From: Rhodopila globiformis
GTDB taxonomy: Bacteria > Pseudomonadota > Alphaproteobacteria > Acetobacterales > Acetobacteraceae
Direction of reading: 5' to 3'
Assembly (NCBI RefSeq): GCF_002937115.1
Contig: NZ_NHRY01000272.1
Span: forward strand, 1-64,000
Length of the DNA stretch: 64,000 nucleotides
In this document: piece by piece, positions 8,942-18,174 of the stretch
How positions within the stretch are numbered: position 1 is the stretch's first letter
Layout: the number at the start of each line of letters is the position of its first letter
Notes under the pieces: generated by a model
Databases searched by the model: none
Told to the model about the DNA's origin: nothing
What the model saw: the letters and a program-made list of their open reading frames with translations, nothing else
Position numbers and translations under genes: made by a program

Positions 8942-9280
8942 TCACGCATCCTGTTCCCGGAGGTGTGCAGGACGCTCGAGACTGTCGGCAATCTCTTCCG
9001 CGCGGTCCGCCATGCGATTCAACTGGTTATCGAGCCTGTCGTCGGGCTTGCCGTCTGCCGTGATGCTGCCGAGCTTTGCCCGCAGCTCCGCCATTTCATC
9101 AGCCATGATAAGGGAAGCCATGACGAGCATTCTTGCTTCGCCGCTCGGTCCCGCGCTGGCTCGTATTCTCTCGACATACCGATTGACCTCCGCACCCATC
9201 AACTCGAGATGCCGTTCTTCGCCATCTCTACAGCCAATGGTGTATGCGTAGCCGTTAATGCGCAACATTATCTGGGCCAT
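8942..9280 (-). CDS. zapA: Cell division protein ZapA
   Basis: FtsZ-associated protein that bundles protofilaments at the Z ring; 112 residues, normal size. The N-terminal ZapA fold is recognisable from MAQIMLRINGYAYTIGC followed by a short helix (HLELMGAEVNRYVERI). The C-terminal half is a coiled coil (MADEMAELRAKLGSI, then LNRMADRAEEIADSLE) used for dimerisation. Its upstream neighbour is an IS701-family transposase gene starting 118 bases away, so any original upstream partner has been displaced. A possible 6S RNA follows it. Confidence 0.87.
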   Translation of the reverse strand: MAQIMLRINGYAYTIGCRDGEERHLELMGAEVNRYVERIRASAGPSGEARMLVMASLIMADEMAELRAKLGSITADGKPDDRLDNQLNRMADRAEEIADSLERPAHLREQDA

Positions 9281-9398
9281 CGCGTCTTCTCCGGTAACCT
9301 GCGATCTGTCGTCAAGCCTCTAAAAAACAAGACTACCTCATCTCGGCATTCCCGGTCCATAGTACTACAATTGAGCTTCTTCATCCGGCTCCCCATCT

Positions 9399-10628
9399 AT
9401 GTCCTGGAACGGTCCACCGGCGTGCCGTGATGAACTTGATCTCCTGAAGCAACGGCTTGGGTCTCTGTTCGTTCGCCCGGAGCCGCGGCGGCAGGCGGGG
9501 CTGTATCTCGAAGCCCTGCTGAGCGGGGCGCAGCGCAAGAACGGCTGGCAACTGGCGGAACAGATCGGCGATGCGCGGCCCTGGCGCACCCAGCGCGTGC
9601 TCAGCCACGTGCAGTGGGACCAGGATGCGGCGCGCGACATCTGCCGCGACTACGTGATCGAGCACCTCGGCCGCTCCGATGCCGTGCTGGTGGCCGACGA
9701 AACGGGATTCCTGAAGAAGGGCACGCACTCCGCCGGGGTGGCGCGGCAAGACTGCGGCACCGTGGGCCGGATCGACAACTGCCAGATAGGCGTGTTCCTC
9801 GCCTACGCCAGCGACAAAGGGCATGCGCTGATCGACCGCGCGCTCTACCTGCCCGAAGCCTGGTGCGCGGACGCCGCACGGCGGGAAGAGGCGGCCATCC
9901 CGGAGGCGGTGGTATTCGCCACCAGGCCGGTGCTGGCCAGGCAGATGATCGAGCGCGCGCTCGATGCCGGCGCCCCCTGCGCCTGGGTGCTGGTGGACGC
10001 GCACCTTGAGGACCCTGAACTGCGCGCGGCGCTCCAACGCCGCGCGCAGGCTTTCGTGCTGACGGTGCGCAGCAATGAGCCGGTCTGGGCGAGACCGGCC
10101 AAGGCTCCAACCAGTCGCTTGCAACTGGCTGGAAGGCCAGCCGAGGGGGTGCGGGAGAAGAAGTCAGGGTGCTACACCGCGGCCGAACTGGCGGCAGCCC
10201 ATCCTGCCAATGCCTGGCGGTGCCACCCGGCCGGTGCCGGGACCAAGGGCGAATGCCTCTACGACTGGGCACGCGTGCCCCTGGCGCACCTGGGCGGGCC
10301 GGCGCATCGCGGACCGGCGCACTGGCGGCACTGGCTGCTATTCCGGCGCGATCGCCAGGACCCCGGCGACCTGTCGTACTACCTGGTCTTCGCCCCGGCG
10401 AACACCGCCCTTGCCACGCTGGCGCGGGTCGCATGCCTACGCTGGACGATCAAGGACTGCTTCGAGATCGCCAGGCAGGAGGTCGGCCTCAACGACTATG
10501 AGGTTCGCTCCTGGCAAGGTTGGTATCGCCACATCACGCTGGCCATGCTTGCCCTCGCCTTCCTGATGGCCATGCAGGCCGGGCTCAGCGCATCACCACC
10601 GCAGAGCGAGGACGGTTCCGCGGCGTGA
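9399..10628 (+). mobile_element. IS701-family transposase
   Basis: DDE transposase of 409 residues. The catalytic acids fit the IS701 pattern: D100 in VLVADETGF, D200 in WVLVDAHLED, and E361 in CFEIARQEVGLNDYEVRSW followed by GWYRHITLAMLALAFL, which is the family signature. The usual D-E/S-V-Y-G after the second Asp is changed to D-A-H-L-E. The frame is intact. Terminal inverted repeats were not found by eye. TAGTACTA just upstream (about 9360) could belong to the left end, but no partner is seen to the right, so the element may be trimmed. Confidence 0.85.
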
Positions 10629-10702
10629 CACGCGGCTTCCTTCAAACCGGAATTGGCCCGGAACCGGCGTTGAACGATCAGCCAGGCCGGCCAGTCCCCT
10701 GC

Positions 10703-11644
10703 TTACGCACACACCGATCGCACCCACGCGCACGCCTCATCGATCGCCGCGCCGGCCTTGTCCACGATCCCGGGGGCGAAGAAGAACCCGTGGTTCATCC
10801 CGTCCCAGCGCGTTAGCACCGTCGGCACGCCGGCCTCCTGCAGGCGCTGGGCGTAGGCCTCGCCCTCGTCGCGCAGCGGATCGTATTCGGCGGTGACGAC
10901 AAACGCTGGCGGCAGGCCGCTCAGGTCCGGCGCCCGCAACGGGCTGGCATATGGATGTGCCGCATCCCACCGGGCGGCCAGGTAGTGGTCCCAGAACCAG
11001 ATCATCCCGTCCCGGGTCAGCCCATAGCCTTCGGCGTTCTCCATCATCGACGGCGTGCCGGGATCATAATGGTCGGTCACCGGATAGACCAGCAACTGGC
11101 CGAGCAGCTTCGGGCCGCCCTCGTCGCGGATGCGCAGCGCGGTCACCGCCGCCAGGTTGCCGCCCGCGCTGTCGCCGGCGATCACCACCCGCCCCGGGTC
11201 CGCGCCCAGCGCCGCAGCATTGGCGACCGCCCAGCGGGTTGCCGCCAGGCAGTCATCCGTCGCCGCCGGGAATTTCGCCTCCGGCGCCAGGCGGTAATCC
11301 ACCGAGACGACGACACAGCCAGCCCCGGCGCACAGGTTGCGGCACATGCCGTCATGCGTATCCAGGCTGCACACCACGAAGCCGCTGCCGTGGAAGAACA
11401 CCATCAGCGGGAACGGCCCCCGCGGGGACGACCCATGCCCCGGCGGCGTGTAGATCCGCAGCCCGAGCGACCCGGCCGGCCCCTGCATGTCGCGGTTGAC
11501 CACGCACGCCACCTTGGGGATGCGCAGGCCCGGGAAGTCGCGCGCGGCGAACTGCTCGCGTGCTTCGGCCACCGTCAGCGTATGCAGCGGCGGCAGGGTG
11601 GCGCGCAGGTCCAGCAACTGCTGGACCTGGGGATCGACCGGCAT
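10703..11644 (-). CDS. HSL-family alpha/beta-hydrolase (esterase)
   Basis: Carboxylesterase of the hormone-sensitive-lipase/bacterial family IV type, 313 residues. The oxyanion motif is HGSG (85-88) in place of the usual HGGG. The nucleophile elbow is GDSAGG (S159), the acid is in EYDPLRDEG, and the histidine is in MNHGFFF. Its ATG begins one base after the stop of the thiolase gene, so the two form an operon and may act in the same degradation route. The natural ester is unknown. Confidence 0.87.
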   Translation of the reverse strand: MPVDPQVQQLLDLRATLPPLHTLTVAEAREQFAARDFPGLRIPKVACVVNRDMQGPAGSLGLRIYTPPGHGSSPRGPFPLMVFFHGSGFVVCSLDTHDGMCRNLCAGAGCVVVSVDYRLAPEAKFPAATDDCLAATRWAVANAAALGADPGRVVIAGDSAGGNLAAVTALRIRDEGGPKLLGQLLVYPVTDHYDPGTPSMMENAEGYGLTRDGMIWFWDHYLAARWDAAHPYASPLRAPDLSGLPPAFVVTAEYDPLRDEGEAYAQRLQEAGVPTVLTRWDGMNHGFFFAPGIVDKAGAAIDEACAWVRSVCA

Positions 11645-11645
11645 C

Positions 11646-12848
11646 TCACACCACCTCGAACAGGCCGGCCGCGCCCATGCCGCCGCCGACGCACATCGTC
11701 ACCACCACCAGCCGGGCCCGCCGCCGCCGGCCTTCAATCAGCGCGTGGCCGATCATGCGGGCGCCGGACATGCCATAGGGGTGGCCGATGGAGATGGCGC
11801 CGCCATCGACATTCAGCTTCTCCTGGTCGATGCCGAGCCGGTCGCGGCAGTACACCACCTGGCAGGCGAACGCCTCGTTCAGCTCCCACAGGTCTATGTC
11901 CTTGACCCGCAGGCCGTGCTTGTGCAGCAGCCTGGGCACGGCGAACACCGGGCCGATGCCCATCTCATCCGGCGCGCAGCCGGCCACCGCCATGCCGCGG
12001 TAGACGCCCAGCGGCCGGATGCCGCGGCGCTTGGCCTCCGCCTCCTCCATCAGCACCGCGGCCGAGGCGCCGTCGGACAGTTGCGAGGCGTTGCCCGCGG
12101 TGATGTACTTCCCTTCCTTGACCGCCTGCCCGTTGGCAAACACCGGCTTCAGGCTGGCGAGGCCCTCCAACGTGGTGTCGGGGCGGTTGCCCTCGTCCTT
12201 TTCCAGCGTCACCAGCTTGCGGCTGGTTTCGCCGGTCGCCTTGTCGGTGACCAGCATCTCGGTCGGCATCGGCACGATCTCGGCGTTGAAGCGGCCGGCC
12301 TGCTGCGCCGCGGCGGTGCGCTGCTGCGACAGCAGGGCGTATTCATCCTGCGCCTCACGGGAAATCCCATAGCGGTCGGCGACGATCTCGGCGGTTTCGA
12401 TCATCGGCATGTACAGGCCGGGGAAGCGGGCCGCCAAATCCGGGTCCTGGCCGCGCGCGCGGTTGATGGCATTGGTCTGCACCAGCGAGATCGATTCCAG
12501 CCCGCCGCCGACGGTGATCTGCATGTCGTCGTGAATGACCTGCTTGGCGGCGATGGCGATCGCCATCAGGCCCGAGGCGCACTGGCGATCGACCGACATG
12601 CCCGCGACCGTCTCCGGCAGCCCGGCGCGCAATGCGCACTGACGCGCGACGTTGAACCCCTGCGAGCCCTGTTGCAGCGCCGCGCCCATCACCACGTCCT
12701 CGACCTCGGCCGGGTCAATGCCGGCGCGTTTGACCGCCTGGGCGATGACATGGCCGCCGAGCGCCTGGCTCTGTGTATCATTGAAGGCGCCCCGGTAGGC
12801 GCGGCCAATCGGGGTGCGGGCTGTGGAGACGATGACAGCGCAACGCAT
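11646..12848 (-). CDS. Acetyl-CoA acetyltransferase (thiolase)
   Basis: Thiolase of 400 residues that makes or cleaves 3-ketoacyl-CoA. Active-site Cys90 lies in VDRQCASGL. The C-terminal motifs are [15 protein letters not shown] and [10 protein letters not shown], giving the second catalytic His and Cys. Degradative (beta-oxidation) and biosynthetic thiolases cannot be separated confidently; no enoyl-CoA hydratase sits beside it. The start is taken at [15 protein letters not shown], where thiolases normally begin; the frame opens 13 codons further upstream. Co-transcribed with the downstream esterase and divergent from the MFS exporter. Confidence 0.9.
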   Translation of the reverse strand: MRCAVIVSTARTPIGRAYRGAFNDTQSQALGGHVIAQAVKRAGIDPAEVEDVVMGAALQQGSQGFNVARQCALRAGLPETVAGMSVDRQCASGLMAIAIAAKQVIHDDMQITVGGGLESISLVQTNAINRARGQDPDLAARFPGLYMPMIETAEIVADRYGISREAQDEYALLSQQRTAAAQQAGRFNAEIVPMPTEMLVTDKATGETSRKLVTLEKDEGNRPDTTLEGLASLKPVFANGQAVKEGKYITAGNASQLSDGASAAVLMEEAEAKRRGIRPLGVYRGMAVAGCAPDEMGIGPVFAVPRLLHKHGLRVKDIDLWELNEAFACQVVYCRDRLGIDQEKLNVDGGAISIGHPYGMSGARMIGHALIEGRRRRARLVVVTMCVGGGMGAAGLFEVV

Positions 12849-12934
12849 GGGACAGTTCCTTGTTATCTTTCCGAACAGTATGGGCATTTCATCGAGTCAT
12901 TTGAAGACATATCGGCTGCACCCGGCCGTGTCCC

Positions 12935-14425
12935 ATGGCGTCTGAGACCCTGCAACCGGCGGCCGAGCCCACCGCGCCCAACCTGTTCCTGACCGTCTTC
13001 CCGTCGATCATGCTGCCGATGTTCCTGGCGGCGCTGGACCAGACGATCGTCGCCACCGCCCTGCCGTCGATTGCCGGATCGTTGGGCGACGTGCAGCGGG
13101 TTTCCTGGGTTGTTATCGCCTACCTCGTTGCCAACACGATCGCCGCACCGGTCTACGGGCGGCTGGGCGACGCCGTCGGCCGCAAGCGGATGATGTTCCT
13201 GGCGCTGGGCGTCTTCGTCGCCGGTTCGGCATTGTGCGCGTTGTCAACATCGATTCTGCTGCTGACAGCCTCGCGGCTTTTGCAGGGCGCGGGCGGCGGC
13301 GGGCTGATGACCCTGTCGCAGGCGCTGATCGCCGAGGCGGTGCCGCCGCGTCAGCGTGGCAAGTACCAGGGATACCTCTCCGGCATGTACGCCACCGCGG
13401 CGACGTTCGGCCCGGTGGCGGGCGGCTGGCTGACCCAGGCGTTCGGCTGGCAGTCGGTGTTCCTGGTCAACCTGCCGCTGGGCCTGCTGGCGGCGCTGCT
13501 GGTCATGCGGCTGCCGGCGCATCCCGGTCGAGGCGCCTCGCTGCGGTTCGACATCTGGGGCACGGTGTTCTTCGCCGGCTTCATTGCGCCGCTTCTGCTG
13601 GCCATGGAGCAGGCGCAGCATCTCGACCGGCGCGTCCTGCCGGCGGTGGCGGGGCTGCTGGCGCTGGCGGTGGCCTCGGTGGCGATGCTGCTGCGGCAGG
13701 AGCGGCGGGCCGCGGAGCCTCTGCTGCCGATCCAGCTTTTCCGCCAGGCGGGGATCTGGCGGACCGACCTGCTGTCGGCTGTCGTCGCGGCGCAGACGGT
13801 GTCGCTGGTGGCGTTCCTGCCGATGTACTTGCAGGTGGTGCGCGGCGCGGGCACGGCGCAGTCCGGGCTGCTGCTGCTGCCGCTGACCCTGGGCGTTTCG
13901 CTGGGCTCGCTGTTCTGCGGGCGGGTGATCGCGGCGACCGGGCGGACGGCGATCATGCCGTCCATCGGCCTGGTGGTCAGCGCCACCATGCTGCTGTCGC
14001 TGGCGGCGTTCGCGCCGCGCCTCGGCGACACGGCGGTGATCGCCATGCTGGGCGTCGCCGCGGCCTGCACCGGGACGGTGATGCCGGTGGTGCAGATGAC
14101 GGTGCAGGTGGTGGCCGGCCCGCGCTTCCTGGGCGCGGCGGCGGCGTCGGTGCAGTTCTCCCGTTCCGTCGGAGCGTCGATCGGCACGGCGCTGGTGGGG
14201 GCGGTGCTGTTCGCCATGCTGGCGGCGGCGGACCCGCACACGGCCGCGATGTTCGCCGGCCTGGTGCAGGAAGGGCCGCGGGCGCTGGCCGCGCTCCCCG
14301 AGGCGCAGCGCCTGGCGGTGCGGGGCGAGATCGCCGACGCGTTCCGGGCGGCGTTCCTGACGATCGGGTGCTTCACGACCGGCGGGATGCTGCTGGCGTG
14401 GTGGCTGCCGGTGCGGCGGATCTGA
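12935..14425 (+). CDS. MFS multidrug exporter, DHA2 (EmrB/QacA) family
   Basis: Inner-membrane proton-driven drug exporter, 496 residues with about 14 predicted membrane segments. The DHA2 signatures are visible: LDQTIVATALPSIAGSL in helix 1, the G-R-L-G-D-x-x-G-R-K-R loop after helix 2, and the helix 5 motif C region (ATAATFGPVAGGWLTQAFGW). No membrane-fusion partner (EmrA) or regulator lies nearby, so it probably works alone. It is divergent from the thiolase operon and followed by a perfect 27-bp hairpin. Confidence 0.9.
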   Translation: MASETLQPAAEPTAPNLFLTVFPSIMLPMFLAALDQTIVATALPSIAGSLGDVQRVSWVVIAYLVANTIAAPVYGRLGDAVGRKRMMFLALGVFVAGSALCALSTSILLLTASRLLQGAGGGGLMTLSQALIAEAVPPRQRGKYQGYLSGMYATAATFGPVAGGWLTQAFGWQSVFLVNLPLGLLAALLVMRLPAHPGRGASLRFDIWGTVFFAGFIAPLLLAMEQAQHLDRRVLPAVAGLLALAVASVAMLLRQERRAAEPLLPIQLFRQAGIWRTDLLSAVVAAQTVSLVAFLPMYLQVVRGAGTAQSGLLLLPLTLGVSLGSLFCGRVIAATGRTAIMPSIGLVVSATMLLSLAAFAPRLGDTAVIAMLGVAAACTGTVMPVVQMTVQVVAGPRFLGAAAASVQFSRSVGASIGTALVGAVLFAMLAAADPHTAAMFAGLVQEGPRALAALPEAQRLAVRGEIADAFRAAFLTIGCFTTGGMLLAWWLPVRRI

Positions 14426-14442
14426 GGGCTGGGTCGCGATGC

Positions 14443-14501
14443 GGCCGTTCTCTCACCGTCATGGCCGGGCGTGTCCCGGCCATGACGGTGAGAGAACGGC
14501 C
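14443..14501. terminator. Perfect 27-bp hairpin between convergent genes
   Basis: Arms 14,443-14,469 and 14,475-14,501 are exact reverse complements with a 5-base loop (CGTGT). The centre is the REP unit CATGGCCGGGCGTGTCCCGG; the outer arm is GGCCGTTCTCTCACCGT. It lies between the stops of the convergent MFS and DUF815 genes and could stop transcription from both sides. There is no U tract, so a role as a repeat or RNA-stabilising structure is equally possible. Confidence 0.7.
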
Positions 14502-14567
14502 ATGGGCTGCAGAGCGACGACCACGCGCCGCCAGCCTGCCGGCGCCCTGTCTGGCAGTTGAGGCCCG

Positions 14568-15425
14568 CTACCCGCGTGCCGCCACCCCGAGCCGCCCGGC
14601 CATCTCCTGGATGAACTGCCACGCCACGCGCCCCGACCGGCCGCCGCGGGTGACGGACCATTCCACCGCCTCGGCATGCAGCGCCTCCTGGCCGATCGGC
14701 AGGCCGAGATCGGCCGCATAGCCGTCGATCATCGCCAGGAACGTCGGCTGGTCGCAGTTGTGGAAGCCGAGCCACAGCCCGAAGCGGTCGGACAGCGACA
14801 CTTTCTCCTCGATCGACTCGTGCGGGTTGATTGCGGTGGAGCGCTCGTTCTCGATCATGTCGCGCGGCATCAGGTGGCGGCGGTTGGAGGTGGCGTAGAA
14901 CAGCACGTTGTCCGGCCGCCCCTCGATGCCGCCGTCCAGCACCGATTTCAGCGCCTTGTAGTCGGCGTCCTCCTTCTCGAAGGACAGGTCGTCGCACAGG
15001 ATCAGGCAGCGGCGGCTTTCCGGGCGCAGCAGGTTCAGCAGGTCGGGCAGGGTGCGGATGTCCTCGCGGTGGATCTCGATCAGCACCAGGGTGCCGGGCT
15101 TCTCCTGGTTCGCCACCGCGTGCGTCGCCTTGACCAGTGACGACTTGCCCATGCCGCGGGCGCCCCACAGCATGGCGTTGTTGGCCGGCAGGCCGCGGGC
15201 GAAGCGCAGGGTGTTCTCCACCAGGATGCCCTTCTGCCGATCGACGCCCTTCAGCAGGCCGATGTCGACGCGGGAAACCTTATGGACCGGTGCGAGGTGC
15301 GCCGGGGATGGGTGCCATACGAATGCATCGGCCTGCGTCAGGTCCAAAGGCGCGGCTGGTGGCGGCGCCAGGCGCTCCAGCGCGTCGGCGATGCGGGTCA
15401 CCAGGTCGATCAGGCGATGTTCCAT
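14568..15425 (-). CDS. DUF815 family AAA+ ATPase
   Basis: P-loop ATPase of 285 residues. The Walker A is GARGMGKS (88-95), the Walker B strand is LILCDDLSF, and the sensor/arginine region contains SDRFGLWLGF. The family (DUF815, PF05673) is common in Proteobacteria and lies next to yajC in several alphaproteobacteria; its function is not established. ATG 15,425 is chosen because the family begins shortly before the conserved IADALERL helix; the open frame further upstream overlaps yajC in antisense. It is transcribed divergently from yajC, 81 bases away. Confidence 0.85.
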   Translation of the reverse strand: MEHRLIDLVTRIADALERLAPPPAAPLDLTQADAFVWHPSPAHLAPVHKVSRVDIGLLKGVDRQKGILVENTLRFARGLPANNAMLWGARGMGKSSLVKATHAVANQEKPGTLVLIEIHREDIRTLPDLLNLLRPESRRCLILCDDLSFEKEDADYKALKSVLDGGIEGRPDNVLFYATSNRRHLMPRDMIENERSTAINPHESIEEKVSLSDRFGLWLGFHNCDQPTFLAMIDGYAADLGLPIGQEALHAEAVEWSVTRGGRSGRVAWQFIQEMAGRLGVAARG

Positions 15426-15506
15426 ACGGTCGGTATCCGAATAGCTTGACGAAAAGAGGGCGGAAACTATGGTCCGCCCCGTTTCATCGCAAGGACTTGT
15501 GCACTC

Positions 15507-15896
15507 ATGAACCCGTTCATCCTGATTCCGCCAGCCTATGCCCAGGACGCGTCCGGGTTCGTGGCAGGCGTCGTGCAGTTCGCGCCGCTGATCCTGATCT
15601 TCGCGGTGTTCTATTTCCTGCTGATCCGCCCGCAGCAGCAGAAGCAGAAGGAGCTGCGCAACATGCTGGCGGCGATCAAGCGCGGCGACAAGGTCGTCAC
15701 CGGCGGCGGCATCATCGGCACTGTGCAGAAGGTGCCGATGGTGCAGGACAAGAACGGCAAGCAGGTCCCGTCCACCGAGATCGAGGTCGAGATCGCGCCG
15801 AACCTGCGCGTGACGGTGCTGCGGGAGACGATTGCCAGCGTCGTCAGCCCGGTTCCCGCGAACGACACCAAGCCGCTGAAGGGCCGCGCATCCTGA
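15507..15896 (+). CDS. yajC: Sec translocon accessory protein YajC
   Basis: Single-pass inner-membrane protein (129 residues) that associates with SecDF and the SecYEG translocon. One transmembrane helix (FAPLILIFAVFYFLLIRPQQ) is followed by the cytosolic YajC domain (MLAAIKRGDKVVTGGGIIGTV). The N-terminal stretch up to AYAQDA resembles a cleaved signal, as in other alphaproteobacterial YajC. Normally secD and secF follow directly; here a strong hairpin follows and the next gene is unrelated, so secDF must be elsewhere. Confidence 0.94.
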   Translation: MNPFILIPPAYAQDASGFVAGVVQFAPLILIFAVFYFLLIRPQQQKQKELRNMLAAIKRGDKVVTGGGIIGTVQKVPMVQDKNGKQVPSTEIEVEIAPNLRVTVLRETIASVVSPVPANDTKPLKGRAS

Positions 15897-15927
15897 TCCG
15901 GAGCTGATCCGCAAGCAGTCCTGGCCA

Positions 15928-15957
15928 CGGCGCCGCCGTCGATCGCGGCGCCGCTTT
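15928..15957 (+). terminator. Probable rho-independent terminator after yajC
   Basis: CGGCGCCGC at 15,928 pairs perfectly with GCGGCGCCG at 15,945-15,953, with an 8-base loop, followed by CTTT. It sits 32 bases after the yajC stop. The U tract is short, so efficiency is uncertain. Confidence 0.6.
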
Positions 15958-16223
15958 CCACGCCTGGAAGCCGCGGGGAGCCTTGTACCGCCTCCGCGAC
16001 CGGCGCGGCATTGCCGTCCCGTATAGCCTTGTTCCTGTGGCAGGCTGGTTCACACTGCGATCGCATCCGGGCTGCCCGGACATGCGTTGTCGCGCTCTGT
16101 CACATAATGGCGATCGACTGCACCATTTCTGTCACTATTTCTGCTGCGGTGGCATCATGCCGGCCCGTGAGTAACGGATTCCTGTCGCACCGGCGACAAA
16201 CAGTTCAGCAGGAATGGGTTGCC

Positions 16224-16625
16224 ATGCGTTCGCTTGATCCTTTGGTGCGACACTGGGCACGCGGCCTCGTTGTCCTGCTGCCGCTGCTGGCCCCGGTCAA
16301 GGCCATAGCCGAGATGACATTCAGCACCGATCTCGCCTGGCCGGGCCTGACCCACGACGACGTTGAGCGCATGCATGCCGCGGCCGCCCGGCTCTACGAA
16401 GGCCATTCGATCGGCACGATCGAGCGGTGGCGCAACCCCGACACCAAGACCGCCGGGGAGGTCAGGCTGGTCCGCAGCTTCGAGGCGCACAAGATGCAGT
16501 GCCGCACGATCGACTACACGATCCGGTTCGAGGTCGTCAGGGACCTGCCGCGCCACTACGTCCTGAACTGGTGCAAGTTGCCCGACGGCGACTGGAAGAT
16601 CGTCGAACTCGTCCCGCCCCGCTGA
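16224..16625 (+). CDS. Exported protein with surface-antigen-like domain
   Basis: Small exported protein of 133 residues. Residues 1-29 look like a signal peptide (RHWARGLVVLLPLLAPVKAIA). The mature part has a W-R-N-P-D-T-x-x-x-G-E-V motif, a pair of cysteines (MQCRTID ... LNWCKLPDGDWKIV) and a terminal DGDWKI strand, resembling the C-terminal domain of RT0821/Lpp0805-type rickettsial surface proteins. That similarity is by pattern only. It starts a run of four envelope genes on the same strand. ATG 16,224 gives the best signal peptide; the frame is open upstream. Confidence 0.65.
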   Translation: MRSLDPLVRHWARGLVVLLPLLAPVKAIAEMTFSTDLAWPGLTHDDVERMHAAAARLYEGHSIGTIERWRNPDTKTAGEVRLVRSFEAHKMQCRTIDYTIRFEVVRDLPRHYVLNWCKLPDGDWKIVELVPPR

Positions 16626-16709
16626 GCGGAGCCCGCTTCCGCAGGCCAGGATGCCGTCCCAACGCAAGCCCGTGCCCGGGCACGGGGAACACGACCTCAG
16701 CCGGAGCCG

Positions 16710-17138
16710 ATGATGAGGATACCAGCCGCTCTCCTGGTTTGTACCGCACTGCCGCTGCTGGGCAGTTGCGCCGGGACGCCGCCGCACGCGGGCCAGCCCA
16801 CGGCGCAGGGTCAGTCGATGCAGCAGATGCTGGCGGACGTGAATGTCGTCCGCAGCTATGTCTACGGCGGCACCAGCCAGGGTGACGCCGAGCGGGCCGC
16901 GACCGACCTGGTGTCCTGGTCGCAGCGCATGGCAGAGCTGTTTCCGCCCGGCCAGGCCTCGAAGGAGTATGTCGACATGAGCCCCCAACGGGCCGGCAAG
17001 GCGCCGGCAGCCATGCAGCAAGCCGCGGGACAGCTTCTGTCCGTGGTCCGCACGGGCAGCCGGGCGGCCGTCGGCACCCAGCTTGCGCAAACCGAGCGCG
17101 ATGGCTGCGGCACCTGCCATCTGAGCGACGCCCGATGA
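16710..17138 (+). CDS. Lipoprotein with C-terminal CxxCH haem motif
   Basis: Protein of 142 residues with a lipobox (PLLGSC, lipidated Cys20), then an all-helical, Gln/Ala-rich body (SMQQMLADVNVVRSYVY, DLVSWSQRMAELFP) ending in C133-G-T-C-H137 six residues from the C-terminus. A helical bundle with a C-terminal CxxCH is the layout of cytochrome c'/c556, so this may be a membrane-anchored c-type cytochrome of that kind; haem attachment is inferred from the motif only. No cytochrome maturation or oxidase genes lie nearby. It precedes mlaA by 108 bases. Confidence 0.65.
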   Translation: MMRIPAALLVCTALPLLGSCAGTPPHAGQPTAQGQSMQQMLADVNVVRSYVYGGTSQGDAERAATDLVSWSQRMAELFPPGQASKEYVDMSPQRAGKAPAAMQQAAGQLLSVVRTGSRAAVGTQLAQTERDGCGTCHLSDAR

Positions 17139-17246
17139 TCCCGCCGGGCGGTGTCATCACAACCGGCTGGCATTGACATGGGTCAATCCCGCCAGATGAT
17201 CCTGATTGTCAGATGGTTGTTGCAGGTCAATTCCGGTTCAGGCGTC

Positions 17247-18053
17247 ATGATGCGTGCTTCGATCGGCGAGGCTCTACGACTGACCGCGCTGCTCCTCGTA
17301 GGTTTCCTGGCCGGCTGCGCCACGCCGCCGCCGCCAAGCGAGCCCGAGGCCCTGGCGGATTTCCGCGCCAACAATGATCCGCTCGAGCCGACGAACCGCG
17401 TCCTTTATGCGATCAACAACGGCCTCGACACGGCCATCGTCCGGCCCGTGGCCCGGGCTTACCGTGCCGTGTTGCCCCAGCCGGTGCGGAACGGCGTCCA
17501 CAACGCCCTGACGAACATGGACGCGCCGATCCGGCTGGTGAACGACATGCTGGAGGGAAAGCCGCGGCGCGCCGGCGACACCGCCATGCGCTTCGTGATC
17601 AACTCCACCGTCGGCGTGCTGGGGATCTTCGATGTCGCGGCCCGGCTGGGCTACCCGGGCCACGATGCCGACCTGGGCATAACGATGGCGCTGTGGGACG
17701 TGCCGGACGGGCCGTACCTGTTCGTGCCGCTGATCGGGTCGTCCAACGTGCGCGACTTGCTGGGATACAGCGTGGATGTCACGGCCAATCCGTTGAACTG
17801 GGTCGGGCAAGGCGCCGCGGTCACGGCGCTGGTGTGGGCGCGCGTCCCCGTCGCCGGGATCGATGCGCGGGACCGCAACGACAACCTGATCGAAACGACG
17901 AAGCGAACGGCCCTGGATCCGTACGCGACGTTCCGCAGCCTCTACCAGCAGTCCCGGCACGCCACGATCCAGGAGGTGCGCAACGACCATCGCGCCACCA
18001 TCCCGATGTGGTTTCCGCAGGCCTCGGCTGGTTCCGCCGACAGCGGGAAATAG
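17247..18053 (+). CDS. mlaA: MlaA/VacJ outer-membrane lipoprotein
   Basis: Outer-membrane component of the Mla system, which removes phospholipid from the outer leaflet. Lipobox LAGC (Cys24) follows a hydrophobic signal. The MlaA core is clear: DPLEPTNRVLYAINNGLD, then TAMRFVINSTVGVLGIFDVA, LGYPGHDADLG and PDGPYLFVPLIGSSNVRDL. The C-terminus extends beyond the core (YATFRSLYQQSRH), as is usual in alphaproteobacteria. ATG 17,247 or 17,250 gives the short lipoprotein signal; the frame is open upstream to 17,151. The other Mla genes (FEDCB) are not in the window. An Omp85-like barrel follows it. Confidence 0.92.
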   Translation: MMRASIGEALRLTALLLVGFLAGCATPPPPSEPEALADFRANNDPLEPTNRVLYAINNGLDTAIVRPVARAYRAVLPQPVRNGVHNALTNMDAPIRLVNDMLEGKPRRAGDTAMRFVINSTVGVLGIFDVAARLGYPGHDADLGITMALWDVPDGPYLFVPLIGSSNVRDLLGYSVDVTANPLNWVGQGAAVTALVWARVPVAGIDARDRNDNLIETTKRTALDPYATFRSLYQQSRHATIQEVRNDHRATIPMWFPQASAGSADSGK

Positions 18054-18174
18054 CCGGTACGGCGTTTCGACCGGCGGCCTGGTTGCGCCGCTGTCGCCGC
18101 ATCGTTGCGGAGCCGACCGCGCGGCGCGCCATCGATGAGGTTTATCAATGACGCCGGGCCCGGTCCGTGCCTGA

